Shown piece by piece: positions 34,412-42,867 of a stretch of DNA of 64,000 bases (position 1 is its first letter; each line of letters opens with the position of its first letter). The stretch spans positions 62,001-126,000 of the forward strand of contig NZ_NNBK01000003.1 of assembly GCF_002803075.1 (NCBI RefSeq), read 5' to 3'. The position numbers and the translations under genes were made by a program. The DNA is from Streptomyces sp. CB01373 (GTDB lineage Bacteria > Actinomycetota > Actinomycetes > Streptomycetales > Streptomycetaceae). The notes under the pieces were generated by a model. It did no database searches. It was not told where the DNA came from and saw only the letters and a program-made list of their open reading frames with translations.

Positions 34412-35603
34412 TGGCTCGTCACGCATCCTTGGCCGGGTAATCGACCCTGCTCCCGCCGACCAGCAGACTGTCTCCAGGACTTGATCTTGGAGGTGGTCGT
34501 GGGACGTCGACCGAGTGTGTTCGTCCGGCCGGTCAGCATGGAGGAAGGCCGCCGGCTGCAGCGGATCAGCCGTACTGCGAAGGACCCGGTGAGGCTGCGG
34601 CGGGCGATCGTGGTGCTGATGTCCGCCCAGGGTCAAACAGTCAAGGACATCACCTCGCTGATGCAGGTCGGCGAGGACTACGTCCGCGATGTCATCCACG
34701 CCTTCAACGAGCGGGGGTTCGACGCACTGGACCCAAAATGGAGCGGGGGACGCCCCAAGACGATCAGTGACGAGGTGCGCGAGCACATCTGCCTGATCGC
34801 CCGGACGTCCCCCGCCGACTGGAAGATCACCGCGTTTTCCACCTGGAGCCTGAGCAAGCTCGCCGAGCACCTGGCCAAGCAGAAGGTGGTGGCGGTCATC
34901 AGCCGGGAGACGCTGCGCCGGATCCTGGCCGCCGGCAAGGTTTCCTGGAAGACCACCACCACGTGGAAGGCGTCCACCGACCCGCAGTTCATCGCCAAGA
35001 TGCACCGCATCCTGGCCCTCTACGACACCCCGCCCGCCGACGGGCGGGTGATATGCGTCGACGAGTTCGGGCCGCTGAACCTGATGCCCCGCAAGGGCAA
35101 GGCATGGGGACCGGTGAGGCGTCCGAAGCGGCTGCGGGCCACCTACAACCGCCACCACGGCGTGATGCACATGCTCGCCGCCCTCGACTGGCCACCGGCA
35201 GGCTCTACTACCGCATTCGTCGGCGCAAACGCTGGCGCGAGTTCCTCGACCTCCTCAAGGTCCTGCGTACCCGCTGGCCTGGGCAGAAGCTGTATGTGGT
35301 GCTGGACAACTTCTCCCCGCACAAGCACGCCAAGGTCCGCGCATGGGCGGACGACCACCAGGTCGAGTTGGTCTTCCTGCCGACCTACGGCTCCTGGCTG
35401 AACTGGATCGAAGCCGAGTTCGCGGCCCTGCGCTACTTCGCACTCAACGGCACCGACCACCGCAGCCACGACGAACAGAACGCCGCCATCGCCGCCTACG
35501 TCCGCTGGCACAACGCCCGCGCCGAACCGAAGACGAACTTCGCACCCGACTCACCGATCCGTACCTGGACCTATTACCCGGCCAAGGCTGCGTGACGAGC
35601 CAC
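34411..35603 (+). mobile_element. IS630-family insertion sequence
   Basis: 1193 bp bounded by 31-bp inverted repeats (34411-34441 and 35573-35603), identical at 30 of 31 positions and beginning GTGGCTCGTCACGCA. The flanks are TA at 34409-34410 and TA at 35604-35605, the TA duplication of this family. It sits after the cargo gene of the outer Tn554-like element, just inside that element's right end. Removing it leaves the TAG stop of the cargo gene unchanged. Confidence 0.93.
34499..35595 (+). pseudogene. IS630 transposase (single-base frameshift)
   Basis: The GTG at 34499 follows GGAG. The N-terminal helix-turn-helix region (RRAIVVLMSAQGQTVKDITS) and the first catalytic Asp (VICVDEFGPLNL) are in one frame. 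Near 35188 the frame changes, and the rest is in the +1 frame: LYYRIRRRKRWREFLDLL, YVVLDNFSPHKHAKVRAW (second Asp) and GSWLNWIEAEFAALRYF (Glu). The expected text GACCTGGCCACC reads GACTGGCCACC, so one C is missing. No slippery poly-A is present, so decay is more likely than programmed frameshifting. Confidence 0.88.
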
Positions 35604-35640
35604 TAGGTCGTCACTCGACCGAGTGAAGTGCAGAGAAGCA

Positions 35641-35710
35641 GCACCGGCCAGAACCGGTTGCCGGGCCGGGCGAAGTGGTGGCCGGTCGCGGCCGTCATCA
35701 GACCGGGGTT
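35641..35710 (-). pseudogene. mug: mug, middle fragment
   Basis: 70 bp stranded between the outer Tn554-like element and the TnpB element. On the minus strand they encode NPGLMTAATGHHFARPGNRF, then WPV and the first base of the next Leu codon. This is exactly the segment between the 5' and 3' mug pieces. It holds the NPGL active-site loop and the GNRFW motif of the family. Confidence 0.93.
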
Positions 35711-37526
35711 TGACCTGCTGCCATTTGGCGGCGGTTGGACGTGTTCTGGTGTGTATGAGTGAGCGTGGCGTGGGTGAAGGCGCGTGGCCGGGGGCGGTGA
35801 CCGGGTGTTCTGGTTTCGAATGCGTGACCTTTGGCCGGGGCTGCTCGTTGGGTGCGGTGACGGTTGCGGTTTCGGGCGGGGGTGAGGGTGTGGGTGGGCT
35901 GCGTGAGGTGGCGGCGTCGTTCGTGGTGCCCGGCCCGTCCGGGGTGGCCATCCGCGCCGGTCTCAAGGGTCTGACCGGGCAGGACGAGGCGGTGCTGCGC
36001 CAGGTCGGCGATCTGCTCGGCTCGCTGGCCTCTCGCGATCTGAGGGTGCGCTGCGCGGCGGGGCTGGGCCATGACGGTGAGCAGTGGGCGCGGCGGAAGC
36101 GGGCGTTGTCCGGGGAGTCGTCGTCGCGGTGGGCGGGCAGTATCACCAAGGCCACGCATGATCAGTGGGCGCTGGCCCGGCGCGGGCAGCTCGCCCACAT
36201 CCAGAGCCTGCAGACAGGTGTCGAGACGATCAGGCGCCGGCTCTCCCAGCCCATCGGCGCGAACGGCTGCAAGGGGGCGCCGGGTGGCTACGGCTCCGAG
36301 CGGGAGTGGTTCGCCAAGTCCCGGCGCCTGCACGTGCTTGAGGACCGGCTGGTGCGGGTGCGGGCTGACTGGGAGGCCGGGCGGGTGCGGGTGGTGCGCG
36401 GCGGCAAGAAGTTGCTCAACAGCCGGCATCATCTGGAGGCCGCCGGGCTGACCGAGGCGCAGTGGCGGTTGCGGTGGCAGGCCGAGCGGTGGTTCCTGCG
36501 GGCCGATGGCGAGTCCGGGAAACCGTATGGGAACGAGACGATCCGCATCACGCCGGAGGGTGAGGTGAGTATCCGGCTTCCGGCGGCGCTGGCCGGGCTG
36601 GCGAACGCGCCCCACGGCCGGTACGTACTCGCTTGCCGGGTCCGCTTCCGCCACCGGGGCGAGCAGTGGGCCGACCGCGTCACAGCAGGCCGCGCGGTGG
36701 CCTACCGCATCCACTACGACCCGGACCGGAACCGCTGGTATCTGACCGCGTCCTGGCAGAACCCATCGGTGACGACGGTGCCGCTTTCAGCTGTCCGCGC
36801 GGGTGGGTTGGTGGGGATGGACATGAACGCCGACCACCTGGCCGCCTGGCGCCTGGACGCACACGGCAACCCCGTCGGCGCGCCCCGCCGCTTCGACTAT
36901 CAGCTGACCGGCACCGCGAGCCATCGGGATGCACAGGTCCGCCACGCCTTGATCCGTCTGCTGCACTGGTCGGCGCGGCACGGTCTGTCCCTCGCGATCG
37001 AGGACCTCGACTTCACCGCCGAGAAGACCCGGGAGAAACACGGCCGCCGCAAGCAATTCCGCAAGCTGATCTCCGGCCTGCCCACCGCCCGGCTCCGCGC
37101 ACGGCTGGTGTCGATGGCCGCCGAGCTCGGCATCACCATTGTTGCCGTCGATCCGGCCTACACCAGCCGCTGGGGCGCCCAGCACTGGCAGAAACCCCTG
37201 ACCAGCAAGACACGTAAGCCCACGCGGCACGACGCTGCCGCCGTGGCGATCGGAAGGCGCGCCCTGGGATGTGCGATCAGGCGTCGGACGGCACCGCCCC
37301 CACCGCACCGGAGTGATGCGGTGGGGCATCGGACCGCCCAGGCCCGACCGGACACCCCGGGGCGTGAGGGACCCCGCCCCCGCGTTCCCGGACCACGGAC
37401 ACGATCCGTGCCGCCCGGACGCGGAGCGAAAGCGGGCGACCAGTGTGCCCACAACCGTTCGGGGCACACGGCTGAGCACGAGCCCTGGACCCAGGACTCA
37501 CTCCCGCTCAGTCCATAGGAACGGTT
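35711..37526 (+). mobile_element. TnpB-type (IS200/IS605 or IS607-like) insertion sequence in mug
   Basis: About 1.8 kb between the middle and 5' pieces of mug. Both junctions show GGTT (35707-35710 and 37523-37526), so the exact border is ambiguous by 4 bp and there is no clear target duplication. Only a tnpB gene is carried; no TnpA or serine resolvase is present, so the element is non-autonomous. It is transcribed opposite to mug. Confidence 0.85.
35755..37518 (+). CDS. TnpB-family RNA-guided nuclease / transposase accessory protein
   Basis: 587 residues from ATG 35755. The RuvC-like catalytic residues are visible: Asp in LVGMDMNADHLAAWRLD (about residue 360), Glu in SLAIEDLDFTAEKTREK (about 415) and a final Asp in TRHDAAAVAIGRRALG. 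The CxxC zinc finger found between the last two motifs in most TnpB proteins is absent; the stretch reads TSRWGAQHWQKPL. The last 80 residues are proline/arginine-rich and poorly conserved. TnpB proteins cut DNA guided by an RNA from the element's right end, but no guide can be delimited here. Confidence 0.85.
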   Translation: MSERGVGEGAWPGAVTGCSGFECVTFGRGCSLGAVTVAVSGGGEGVGGLREVAASFVVPGPSGVAIRAGLKGLTGQDEAVLRQVGDLLGSLASRDLRVRCAAGLGHDGEQWARRKRALSGESSSRWAGSITKATHDQWALARRGQLAHIQSLQTGVETIRRRLSQPIGANGCKGAPGGYGSEREWFAKSRRLHVLEDRLVRVRADWEAGRVRVVRGGKKLLNSRHHLEAAGLTEAQWRLRWQAERWFLRADGESGKPYGNETIRITPEGEVSIRLPAALAGLANAPHGRYVLACRVRFRHRGEQWADRVTAGRAVAYRIHYDPDRNRWYLTASWQNPSVTTVPLSAVRAGGLVGMDMNADHLAAWRLDAHGNPVGAPRRFDYQLTGTASHRDAQVRHALIRLLHWSARHGLSLAIEDLDFTAEKTREKHGRRKQFRKLISGLPTARLRARLVSMAAELGITIVAVDPAYTSRWGAQHWQKPLTSKTRKPTRHDAAAVAIGRRALGCAIRRRTAPPPPHRSDAVGHRTAQARPDTPGREGPRPRVPGPRTRSVPPGRGAKAGDQCAHNRSGHTAEHEPWTQDSLPLSP

Positions 37527-37622
37527 GATGCCGCAGAACAGCACCCGCAGGCCGTCCGCGACGACGTCCGGCACCGGACGGTCGCGGGCGGCCTCGAGCT
37601 CCGCCGGGGTGAAACGGGTCAG
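37527..37622 (-). pseudogene. mug: mug, 5' fragment
   Basis: 32 codons on the minus strand: LTRFTPAELEAARDRPVPDV, then VADGLRVLFCGI. The Mug motif VLFCGIN is interrupted after GI by the TnpB element. The first codon is CTG at 37622-37620, overlapping the purB stop as CTGA. An ATGA overlap would be the normal actinomycete arrangement, so CTG is either a rare start or a mutated ATG. The next start codon in frame is GTG at 37574. Confidence 0.88.
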
Positions 37623-39061
37623 AGGATCGCCCCCGGCGCGTAGGCCGCGGCCGTCGGGTGCTGCTTCACGATCTCCTCGATCCGGCCCACGACCGTGCCG
37701 ACCTGGTCGGCTGCCGCGCCGGTGAAGGACAGCTTGTCGGCCATCAGCGCGTCCAGCCGGGCACGGTCGAGCGGGAGGCGGTCGTCGGCGGCCAGCTTGT
37801 CGAGGAGGTCGTTGCGCTCGGCGCCCTGCTCGCGCATGGCGAGCGCGGTCGCGACGGCGTTCTCCTTGATCGCCTCATGGGCGACCTCGCGGCCGACCCC
37901 GGCCCGCACGGCACCCATCAGCACCTTGGTGGTGGCCAGGAACGGCAGGTAGCGGTCCAGCTCGCGGGCGATCACCGCGGGGAAGGCGCCGAACTCGTCG
38001 AGCACCGTCAGGAACGTCTCCAGCAGCCCGTCCAGCGCGAAGAACGCGTCCGGCAGCGCGACCCGGCGCACCACCGAGCAGGACACGTCGCCCTCGTTCC
38101 ACTGGTCGCCCGCCAGCTCGCCGGTCATCGAGGCATAGCCCCGCAGGATCACCATCAGGCCGTTGACGCGCTCGCAGGAGCGGGTGTTCATCTTGTGCGG
38201 CATCGCGGAGGAGCCGACCTGGCCCGGCTTGAAGCCCTCGGTGACCAGCTCGTGCCCGGCCATCAGCCGAACCGTCTTCGCCAGCGAGGAGGGCGCCGCC
38301 GCGAGCTGCACCAGCGCGGTGACGACCTCGTAGTCCAGCGAGCGCGGGTAGACCTGGCCGACCGAGGTGAACGCCCGCGAGAAGCCGAGGTGCCCGGCGA
38401 CGCGCCGCTCCAGCTCCGCGAGCTTCGACGCGTCGCCGCCGAGCAGGTCCAGCATGTCCTGGGCCGTGCCCACCGGGCCCTTCACACCGCGCAGCGGGTA
38501 GCGGCCCAGCAGCTCCTCGACCCGTCCGTGGGCCACCAGCAGCTCGTCCGCCGCGGTCGCGAAACGCTTGCCGAGGGTGGTGGCCTGCGCGGCGACGTTG
38601 TGCGAGCGGCCGGCCATGACCAGCTCGCCGTACTCGGCGGCCAGCCTGCCCAGCCGGGCGAGGACGGCTACCGTGCGGTCCCGCATCAGCTCCAGCGAGA
38701 GCCGGATCTGCAACTGCTCGACGTTCTCCGTCAGGTCGCGGGAGGTCATGCCCTTGTGCACGTGCTCGTGCCCGGCGAGGTCGTTGAACTCCTCGATCCG
38801 CGCCTTCACGTCGTGCCGGGTGACCTTCTCGCGCTCCGCGATCGAGGCCAGGTCGACCTGGTCGAGGACCCGCTCGTAGTCGGCGATCGCCTCGTCCGGC
38901 ACCTCGATGCCGAGGTCCTTCTGGGCGCGCAGCACGGCGAGCCAGAGCTGCCGTTCCAGCCTGACCTTCTGCTCGGGCGACCAGAGCGTGGCGAGCTCGG
39001 CGGAGGCGTAACGTCCGGCGAGGACGTTCGGGATGCGGGGCTTGGCAGGCGCTGAAGTCAC
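37619..39061 (-). CDS. purB: Adenylosuccinate lyase
   Basis: 480 residues from the GTG at 39061 (VTSAPAKPRIPNVLAGRYAS). The fumarase/aspartase-superfamily signature GSSAMPHKMNTRSCERVNGL is near residue 280. HVHKGMTSRDLTENVEQLQI carries the catalytic threonine/serine loop, and GRSHNVAAQATTLGKRFA the catalytic His. It performs two steps of purine synthesis: cleavage of SAICAR and of adenylosuccinate, both releasing fumarate. It overlaps the first codon of the broken mug gene by 3 nt, so purB-mug formed an operon. Confidence 0.95.
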   Translation of the reverse strand: MTSAPAKPRIPNVLAGRYASAELATLWSPEQKVRLERQLWLAVLRAQKDLGIEVPDEAIADYERVLDQVDLASIAEREKVTRHDVKARIEEFNDLAGHEHVHKGMTSRDLTENVEQLQIRLSLELMRDRTVAVLARLGRLAAEYGELVMAGRSHNVAAQATTLGKRFATAADELLVAHGRVEELLGRYPLRGVKGPVGTAQDMLDLLGGDASKLAELERRVAGHLGFSRAFTSVGQVYPRSLDYEVVTALVQLAAAPSSLAKTVRLMAGHELVTEGFKPGQVGSSAMPHKMNTRSCERVNGLMVILRGYASMTGELAGDQWNEGDVSCSVVRRVALPDAFFALDGLLETFLTVLDEFGAFPAVIARELDRYLPFLATTKVLMGAVRAGVGREVAHEAIKENAVATALAMREQGAERNDLLDKLAADDRLPLDRARLDALMADKLSFTGAAADQVGTVVGRIEEIVKQHPTAAAYAPGAIL

Positions 39062-39120
39062 GTAGACGGATTCTACTGGCGATTCGTGCAGGCCAGCGCC
39101 GCGGGGGTGTTCGTGGGAAG

Positions 39121-39240
39121 CTACGAGAGCTCCGCGTCGGCCGCTGTCGGGGGCTGCGCCAGGTCCTCGTAGGGCAGCAGTTCGGGCCGTTTCGCGGGGC
39201 GGCCGTCGCCGGAGGAGCGGCTGGCGTGGCACCCGCCCAG
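39121..39240 (-). pseudogene. Truncated core gene, C-terminal fragment
   Basis: About 39 codons with very strong G/C third positions, ending RPELLPYEDLAQPPTAADAE and then LS. The first credible residues are GGCHASRSSGDGRPAKRPEL. Codon use decays upstream of about 39240, where the accessory patch with the serine recombinase begins. It looks like the 3' end of a small core gene whose start was lost or displaced. The function is unknown. Confidence 0.45.
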
Positions 39241-39316
39241 ATTCTCGGTACGAAGGCTAGAGGGTGCGTACGGCAAGGGGGCGGCGCAATCCCAGCACCA
39301 AGGAGCACCACCCCCG

Positions 39317-39693
39317 ATGGCCGTCAAGCGTCTCATAGACCTCTATCTGCGCAAGAGCAAGAACTTGCGGGAGGACGACCACCGCCGAGAGCAGTCCACC
39401 GACACGCAGGAGGCCTCCGGGCGTCGCTGGGTCGACCGCAACGGCTACACCGTCCGTCACGTGTGGGTAGACCTGGCGTCCGGCTACAAGGCGGATGCCG
39501 AGCGTCCCGACTTCGACAAGGCGCTAGCAGCGCTACGGAGCCGTGAGACCTCGGTGCTGTGGTGCTACATGGTGGACCGGTTCTCTCGCAGGGTGCCCGT
39601 GCTGTCCTCGACGTGATCGACCCGGCAGACGGCACCGAGCCCGGCCGCCTGATCTTTGAGGTGAGACTCCCTCCGGCTACTCGGCAGGCATAG
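39317..39693 (+). pseudogene. Serine recombinase, N-terminal fragment (frameshift, truncated)
   Basis: It starts at ATG 39317 behind AAGGAG. It encodes LIDLYLRKSKNLREDDHRRE, QSTDTQ, VWVDLASGYKADAERPDFDK and VLWCYMVDRFSRR. This is the catalytic-domain start of a large serine recombinase; the nucleophile Ser is in LRKSK. Near 39585 the frame shifts: the continuation ARAVLDVIDPADGTEPGRLI is in another frame and ends at a TAG at 39691. The remaining 300-400 residues are missing. Confidence 0.75.
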
Positions 39694-39756
39694 TGCCGGG
39701 GTGGGTGAGGTAGGTCCGGTGCGCTGGAGGAGCGGGAGCGTGCGGCCCGGAAGCGG

Positions 39757-40203
39757 GTGGAGGAGTTGCAGGCCGAGCTGGAGGCGGCGCAGTCGCAGTG
39801 GGACGAGTGGCTGATCGCCCGCAGGCGGGTCGGCGAGGTGTGGGACGCGGGTGAAATCGCAGGCCAGGAGGCTGTGGCGGGGAAGACACCGGAGGGGATC
39901 GAGGCCAGGACGCTGGCGACAGCGAAGCCCGGGACGCTGGTTCCGGTCTGGCGGGAGGGGCTGTCGGCCGAGGTGCTGGAGCCGGAATATCAGCAGGTCA
40001 TGGGCCTGCTGGCCGAACGCCGCGCCACCGGCGGTCAGTCACTGAACTGCCGTGAGATCACTGCCTTGTTGGGGCTGGAGGTGGTTCCTGCGAAGACCGA
40101 GGGAGTGCGGTGCAAGCTCAAGCGGTTCGTTGCGCGGGGATGGGCACACGAGTCGGCACCGGACCGGTTCGCCTGCGGCGGCGACCGAGACGGCGGGTCA
40201 TGA
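39757..40203 (+). CDS. Coiled-coil / winged-helix protein, probably the remnant of a mobile-element accessory gene
   Basis: 148 residues from the GTG at 39757; the frame is open some way upstream and the true start may be lost. It has an N-terminal coiled coil (ELQAELEAAQSQWDEWLIAR), then PVWREGLSAEVLEPEYQQVM and a short winged-helix-like end with LNCREITALLGLEVVPAKTE and GVRCKLKRFVARGW. Similar small proteins are common near insertion sequences in streptomycetes, and I do not know a function. The next 133 bp, up to the GNAT stop, hold nothing I can identify. Confidence 0.5.
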   Translation: MEELQAELEAAQSQWDEWLIARRRVGEVWDAGEIAGQEAVAGKTPEGIEARTLATAKPGTLVPVWREGLSAEVLEPEYQQVMGLLAERRATGGQSLNCREITALLGLEVVPAKTEGVRCKLKRFVARGWAHESAPDRFACGGDRDGGS

Positions 40204-40336
40204 CCATGGTCATCGACCACAGGACCATCGCCTCCGACGACCCTCTGGTTGCTACGGACATGATCTTGTGGTGAGACCTGTCCTATCAGGGGCTTCACGG
40301 CTGTTCATGGCGGGGGCGCGATGCGGCGGGGTCGGC

Positions 40337-40732
40337 TCAGAGTGCGATGAGCCCCGCGGCCGTCGGCTGGAATCCGCAGGCGTCGAAGTAGAACGACTGC
40401 AGGTCGTCCTCGAAGTCGACGTGCATCCATTCGCACTTGGCTATACGGGCCTGTCGGACGGCCTCGGCAACAAGCCCGGCTCCGATCCCCGAGCGGCGGT
40501 AGCTTGCCGCGACCACGGTGTCCAGGATGAACGCGTGGACGCCGCCGTCCCACGCGACATTCACGAAACCGACGAGGTCCCCTTCGTGGCGTGCACAGAC
40601 CCAGCCCAGGCTGTGGCGATGGACCTGGGCCAGCCAATCGACTTCCGAGGCCTGATGGTTGAAACCCGCTGCATGCAGCGCATTGACGGCTGTGTTGTCG
40701 AATTCGCCCCGCCACTCATACGTGATCGTCAT
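40337..40732 (-). CDS. GNAT-family N-acetyltransferase
   Basis: 131 residues from ATG 40732. The fold is a single GNAT domain: GWVCARHEGDLVGFVNVAWD, then the acetyl-CoA loop ASYRRSGIGAGLVAEAVRQA and FYFDACGFQPT at the end. The substrate is unknown. It lies in an accessory patch among recombinase remnants, with less biased codon use than the core genes. Confidence 0.85.
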   Translation of the reverse strand: MTITYEWRGEFDNTAVNALHAAGFNHQASEVDWLAQVHRHSLGWVCARHEGDLVGFVNVAWDGGVHAFILDTVVAASYRRSGIGAGLVAEAVRQARIAKCEWMHVDFEDDLQSFYFDACGFQPTAAGLIAL

Positions 40733-40867
40733 GGCGCGAGCGTAGACCGCCCTCTCCGCCCCGTTCCTCCCGCGCCACAGGACCAGGAATGATCACCGTT
40801 GAGAAAACCTCAGTGAGTGAACCTGACAACCCGCCCTTGCCAACAGCTGCTCCGGAAGCCCTACTTC

Positions 40868-42382
40868 ATGTCCATTGACCGCAAGTTACGCTTGTCACCT
40901 CGCCGCCTGGGGGCCGCAACAACGTCGATGCCATCTCGCACTGCACCCTTGCGCCGCGCCGTTCTGGTCTGGCTGCTTCCGATGCTGTGGACCGTTGCCC
41001 TCGGCCTGTGGGGGCTGTCACGGCAGGGCAGCTTGTGGCGGGACGAGGCCGCGACCTGGCAGGTAGCCCAACGCTCCACCGCCGAGATCTGGCACATGCT
41101 GGGGAACGTTGACGTCGTACACGGGTGCTACTACCTGCTGATGCATGTGCTGTTTGAGTGCTTCGGGCCCTGCGCCACAATATTGCGACTCCCCTCGGTG
41201 CTGGCCACAGGGATCGCGGCGGCTTGCGTGGCAGTCATCGGCCACAGGCTGGCCGGCGTGTGGGCGGGCCTGGCGGGAGGGATGGCGTTCGGGCTGCTGC
41301 CTGCTGTGCAGTTCTACCTCCAAGAGGGTCGGCCATACGCACTGGTCGCCGCCGGGGCCGGGATCTCCACATTGCTCCTCGTAACCGTGCTCCAGGGGCG
41401 TGTCCGGACGCTGTGCTGGGCTGCATACGGCAGCACCATTCTGCTGATGGGGCTGCTGAACTGGCTCTCGCTCATGATCCTCCCGGCACACCTGGCAACT
41501 CTCCTGTGGATCCGAGCCGGGCGCGAAGTCTGGACACGTTGGACGGCAGCCTCCACGGCCGCCACAGCCTGTGTGCTGCCGTTGATCCTCTTCAGCCGAA
41601 GCCAGTCCGCACAGGTGTCATGGATACCGCCGCTGTCCTGGCACATGATGATCGGCCCTGCGGTTCTGCTGGCGATCGGTGGCGTTGGTGCGCTACTGGA
41701 TCGGCCCCGAGCGGGCCGGCCGTCGGTGGCAGCCGTCGGGTTACCGCTGCTGGCGGTGCCCCAGATCGGCCTCATCGCTCTTTCCCTGATCCAGCCGTTG
41801 TTCTTGGACCGGTACATCCTCTACAGCATGCTGGGGTTGGCACTGCTGATCGGCACTGCCATCGGCTCGGCGGTGCAGGCAGCCAAGCCCCGGCTCCCGA
41901 AAGCGTCGAAGTGGATTCTCCCCGCAGTGGTCGCCGCAGCGATGGTGGCACTGCTGCCGCAGTCACTGGCAAAGCGATCCCCGGCAAGCAGGGTGGACGA
42001 CGTCCTGGCGATAGCGTCGGACGTGCGGCGGATGAAAACGACCGGAAGTGCGGTGCTTTTCATCCCGTCGGCGCGTCGGGACACCAAGTCCGTCTCGCCG
42101 AGTGCCTTTGCCGGGCTGCGAGACATAGCTCTCGTGGAGAGCCCTGAGAAGTCCGGGACCCTGAAGGGTGTGGAGACGAGCCCGGATCACATACGTGCTG
42201 CGATGCTGGCCCAGCAACGGATACTGCTGGTGACGGACGCAACACAGGTGGCAAAACCGGTGACGGCCGAGCGGGACAAGATGAAGACCGCCGTGCTGAA
42301 GAAGTACTTCACACCAGTGGCTGACGAACAAGTCCGTGGTCGGCGGGTGACGGTGTACCAGCGGCTTGCCAGAGCTCATTGA
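40868..42382 (+). CDS. GT39-like polytopic membrane glycosyltransferase
   Basis: 504 residues from ATG 40868; GTG 40817 and ATG 40931 are alternatives. About ten hydrophobic helices. LWRDEAATWQVAQRSTAEIW after the first helix matches the catalytic-Asp loop of the PMT/ArnT/GT39 group, with YLQEGRPYALVAAGAGISTL later. The C-terminal 130 residues are soluble and would lie outside. Such enzymes move sugars from polyprenyl-phosphate carriers to extracellular acceptors. No partner genes for a glycan pathway are nearby, and it stands alone in the accessory patch. Confidence 0.75.
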   Translation: MSIDRKLRLSPRRLGAATTSMPSRTAPLRRAVLVWLLPMLWTVALGLWGLSRQGSLWRDEAATWQVAQRSTAEIWHMLGNVDVVHGCYYLLMHVLFECFGPCATILRLPSVLATGIAAACVAVIGHRLAGVWAGLAGGMAFGLLPAVQFYLQEGRPYALVAAGAGISTLLLVTVLQGRVRTLCWAAYGSTILLMGLLNWLSLMILPAHLATLLWIRAGREVWTRWTAASTAATACVLPLILFSRSQSAQVSWIPPLSWHMMIGPAVLLAIGGVGALLDRPRAGRPSVAAVGLPLLAVPQIGLIALSLIQPLFLDRYILYSMLGLALLIGTAIGSAVQAAKPRLPKASKWILPAVVAAAMVALLPQSLAKRSPASRVDDVLAIASDVRRMKTTGSAVLFIPSARRDTKSVSPSAFAGLRDIALVESPEKSGTLKGVETSPDHIRAAMLAQQRILLVTDATQVAKPVTAERDKMKTAVLKKYFTPVADEQVRGRRVTVYQRLARAH

Positions 42383-42660
42383 CCGGCGTGGCAGGACCAC
42401 CTTCAAGCTCGTAACCGGACGGGCTGCGCGGACCCGCCACTCGGGCGGCCTTCAGGTACCCAATGATCAGCACCGCGTTCCAGCAGTCCGCACAACCATC
42501 GACAAAAGACCAGGTCAGCAACCCACAGGAAGGATTCCCACAGGTCGCGACCCGCCCCATTACTAGGGCCTGTCGTCGCATTCCCGCCGTCGCCCGAAGA
42601 GCGGCCCAGCGGCGTCTGGTGCGTGCTCTGGGGGTCCCCCTGCTCGAAGATCTCGGGGGA

Positions 42661-42867
42661 ACCTCAGCCTGGATGCCCATGCTCGCCCCGACCGGTCAAG
42701 CCCGGCTCTGGGAACCCCGCCGGCTGCGGTTCCGCCTGTTCTCCGCGGCCGCCCAGCTCGTCACCGCCGGCCGACGCCGCATCCTCCGCCTCACCCAACA
42801 CTGGCCCTGGGCAGGTGAGATCGCAGGCGCCTTCGAGCGACTTGCCCTCCTGCCCAGCCCAGGCTGA
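42661..42867 (+). pseudogene. IS1380-type transposase, C-terminal remnant
   Basis: The tail TGQARLWEPRRLRFRLFSAA, then AGRRRILRLTQHWPWAGEIA, resembles the C-terminus of IS1380-family transposases of streptomycetes. No catalytic part remains. GGCCTGTCGTCG at 42566 looks like an insertion-sequence end. From 42868 to 43060 I see no gene. Confidence 0.5.

Larger units (their letters stand above)
25457..35637 (+). mobile_element. Outer Tn554-like element inserted in mug
   Basis: The borders are fixed by rebuilding mug: GCA at 25454-25456 and GCA at 35638-35640 are the shared target bases. The left end reads CAGTTATCTGCACCAGGTC, and the right end, reversed, begins TTCTCTGCACTTCACTC. Both match the ends of the inner element. 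Contents are recombinase A (split), recombinase B, a cargo gene, the inner element at 25740-29940, and an IS630 at 34411-35603. Without the two passengers it is about 4.8 kb. The layout of two consecutive, overlapping tyrosine recombinase genes plus a third gene is that of Tn554-type transposons. Confidence 0.85.

Noticed and set aside
25454..35640. tRNA gene as integration site of the island
   Set aside because: No tRNA-like sequence lies at either border; the target is the mug coding sequence.
25457..37526. Integrative conjugative element or prophage
   Set aside because: No replication, transfer, FtsK/SpoIIIE, structural or lysis genes lie between the borders; only recombinases, transposases and small cargo.
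42309..42680. Minus-strand frame with several Cys (GRVATCGNPSCGLLTWSFVD)
   Set aside because: It overlaps the 3' end of the GT39-like gene and the IS1380 remnant. Third-position bias is weak and no ribosome site is evident. It could be a small gene but cannot be supported.
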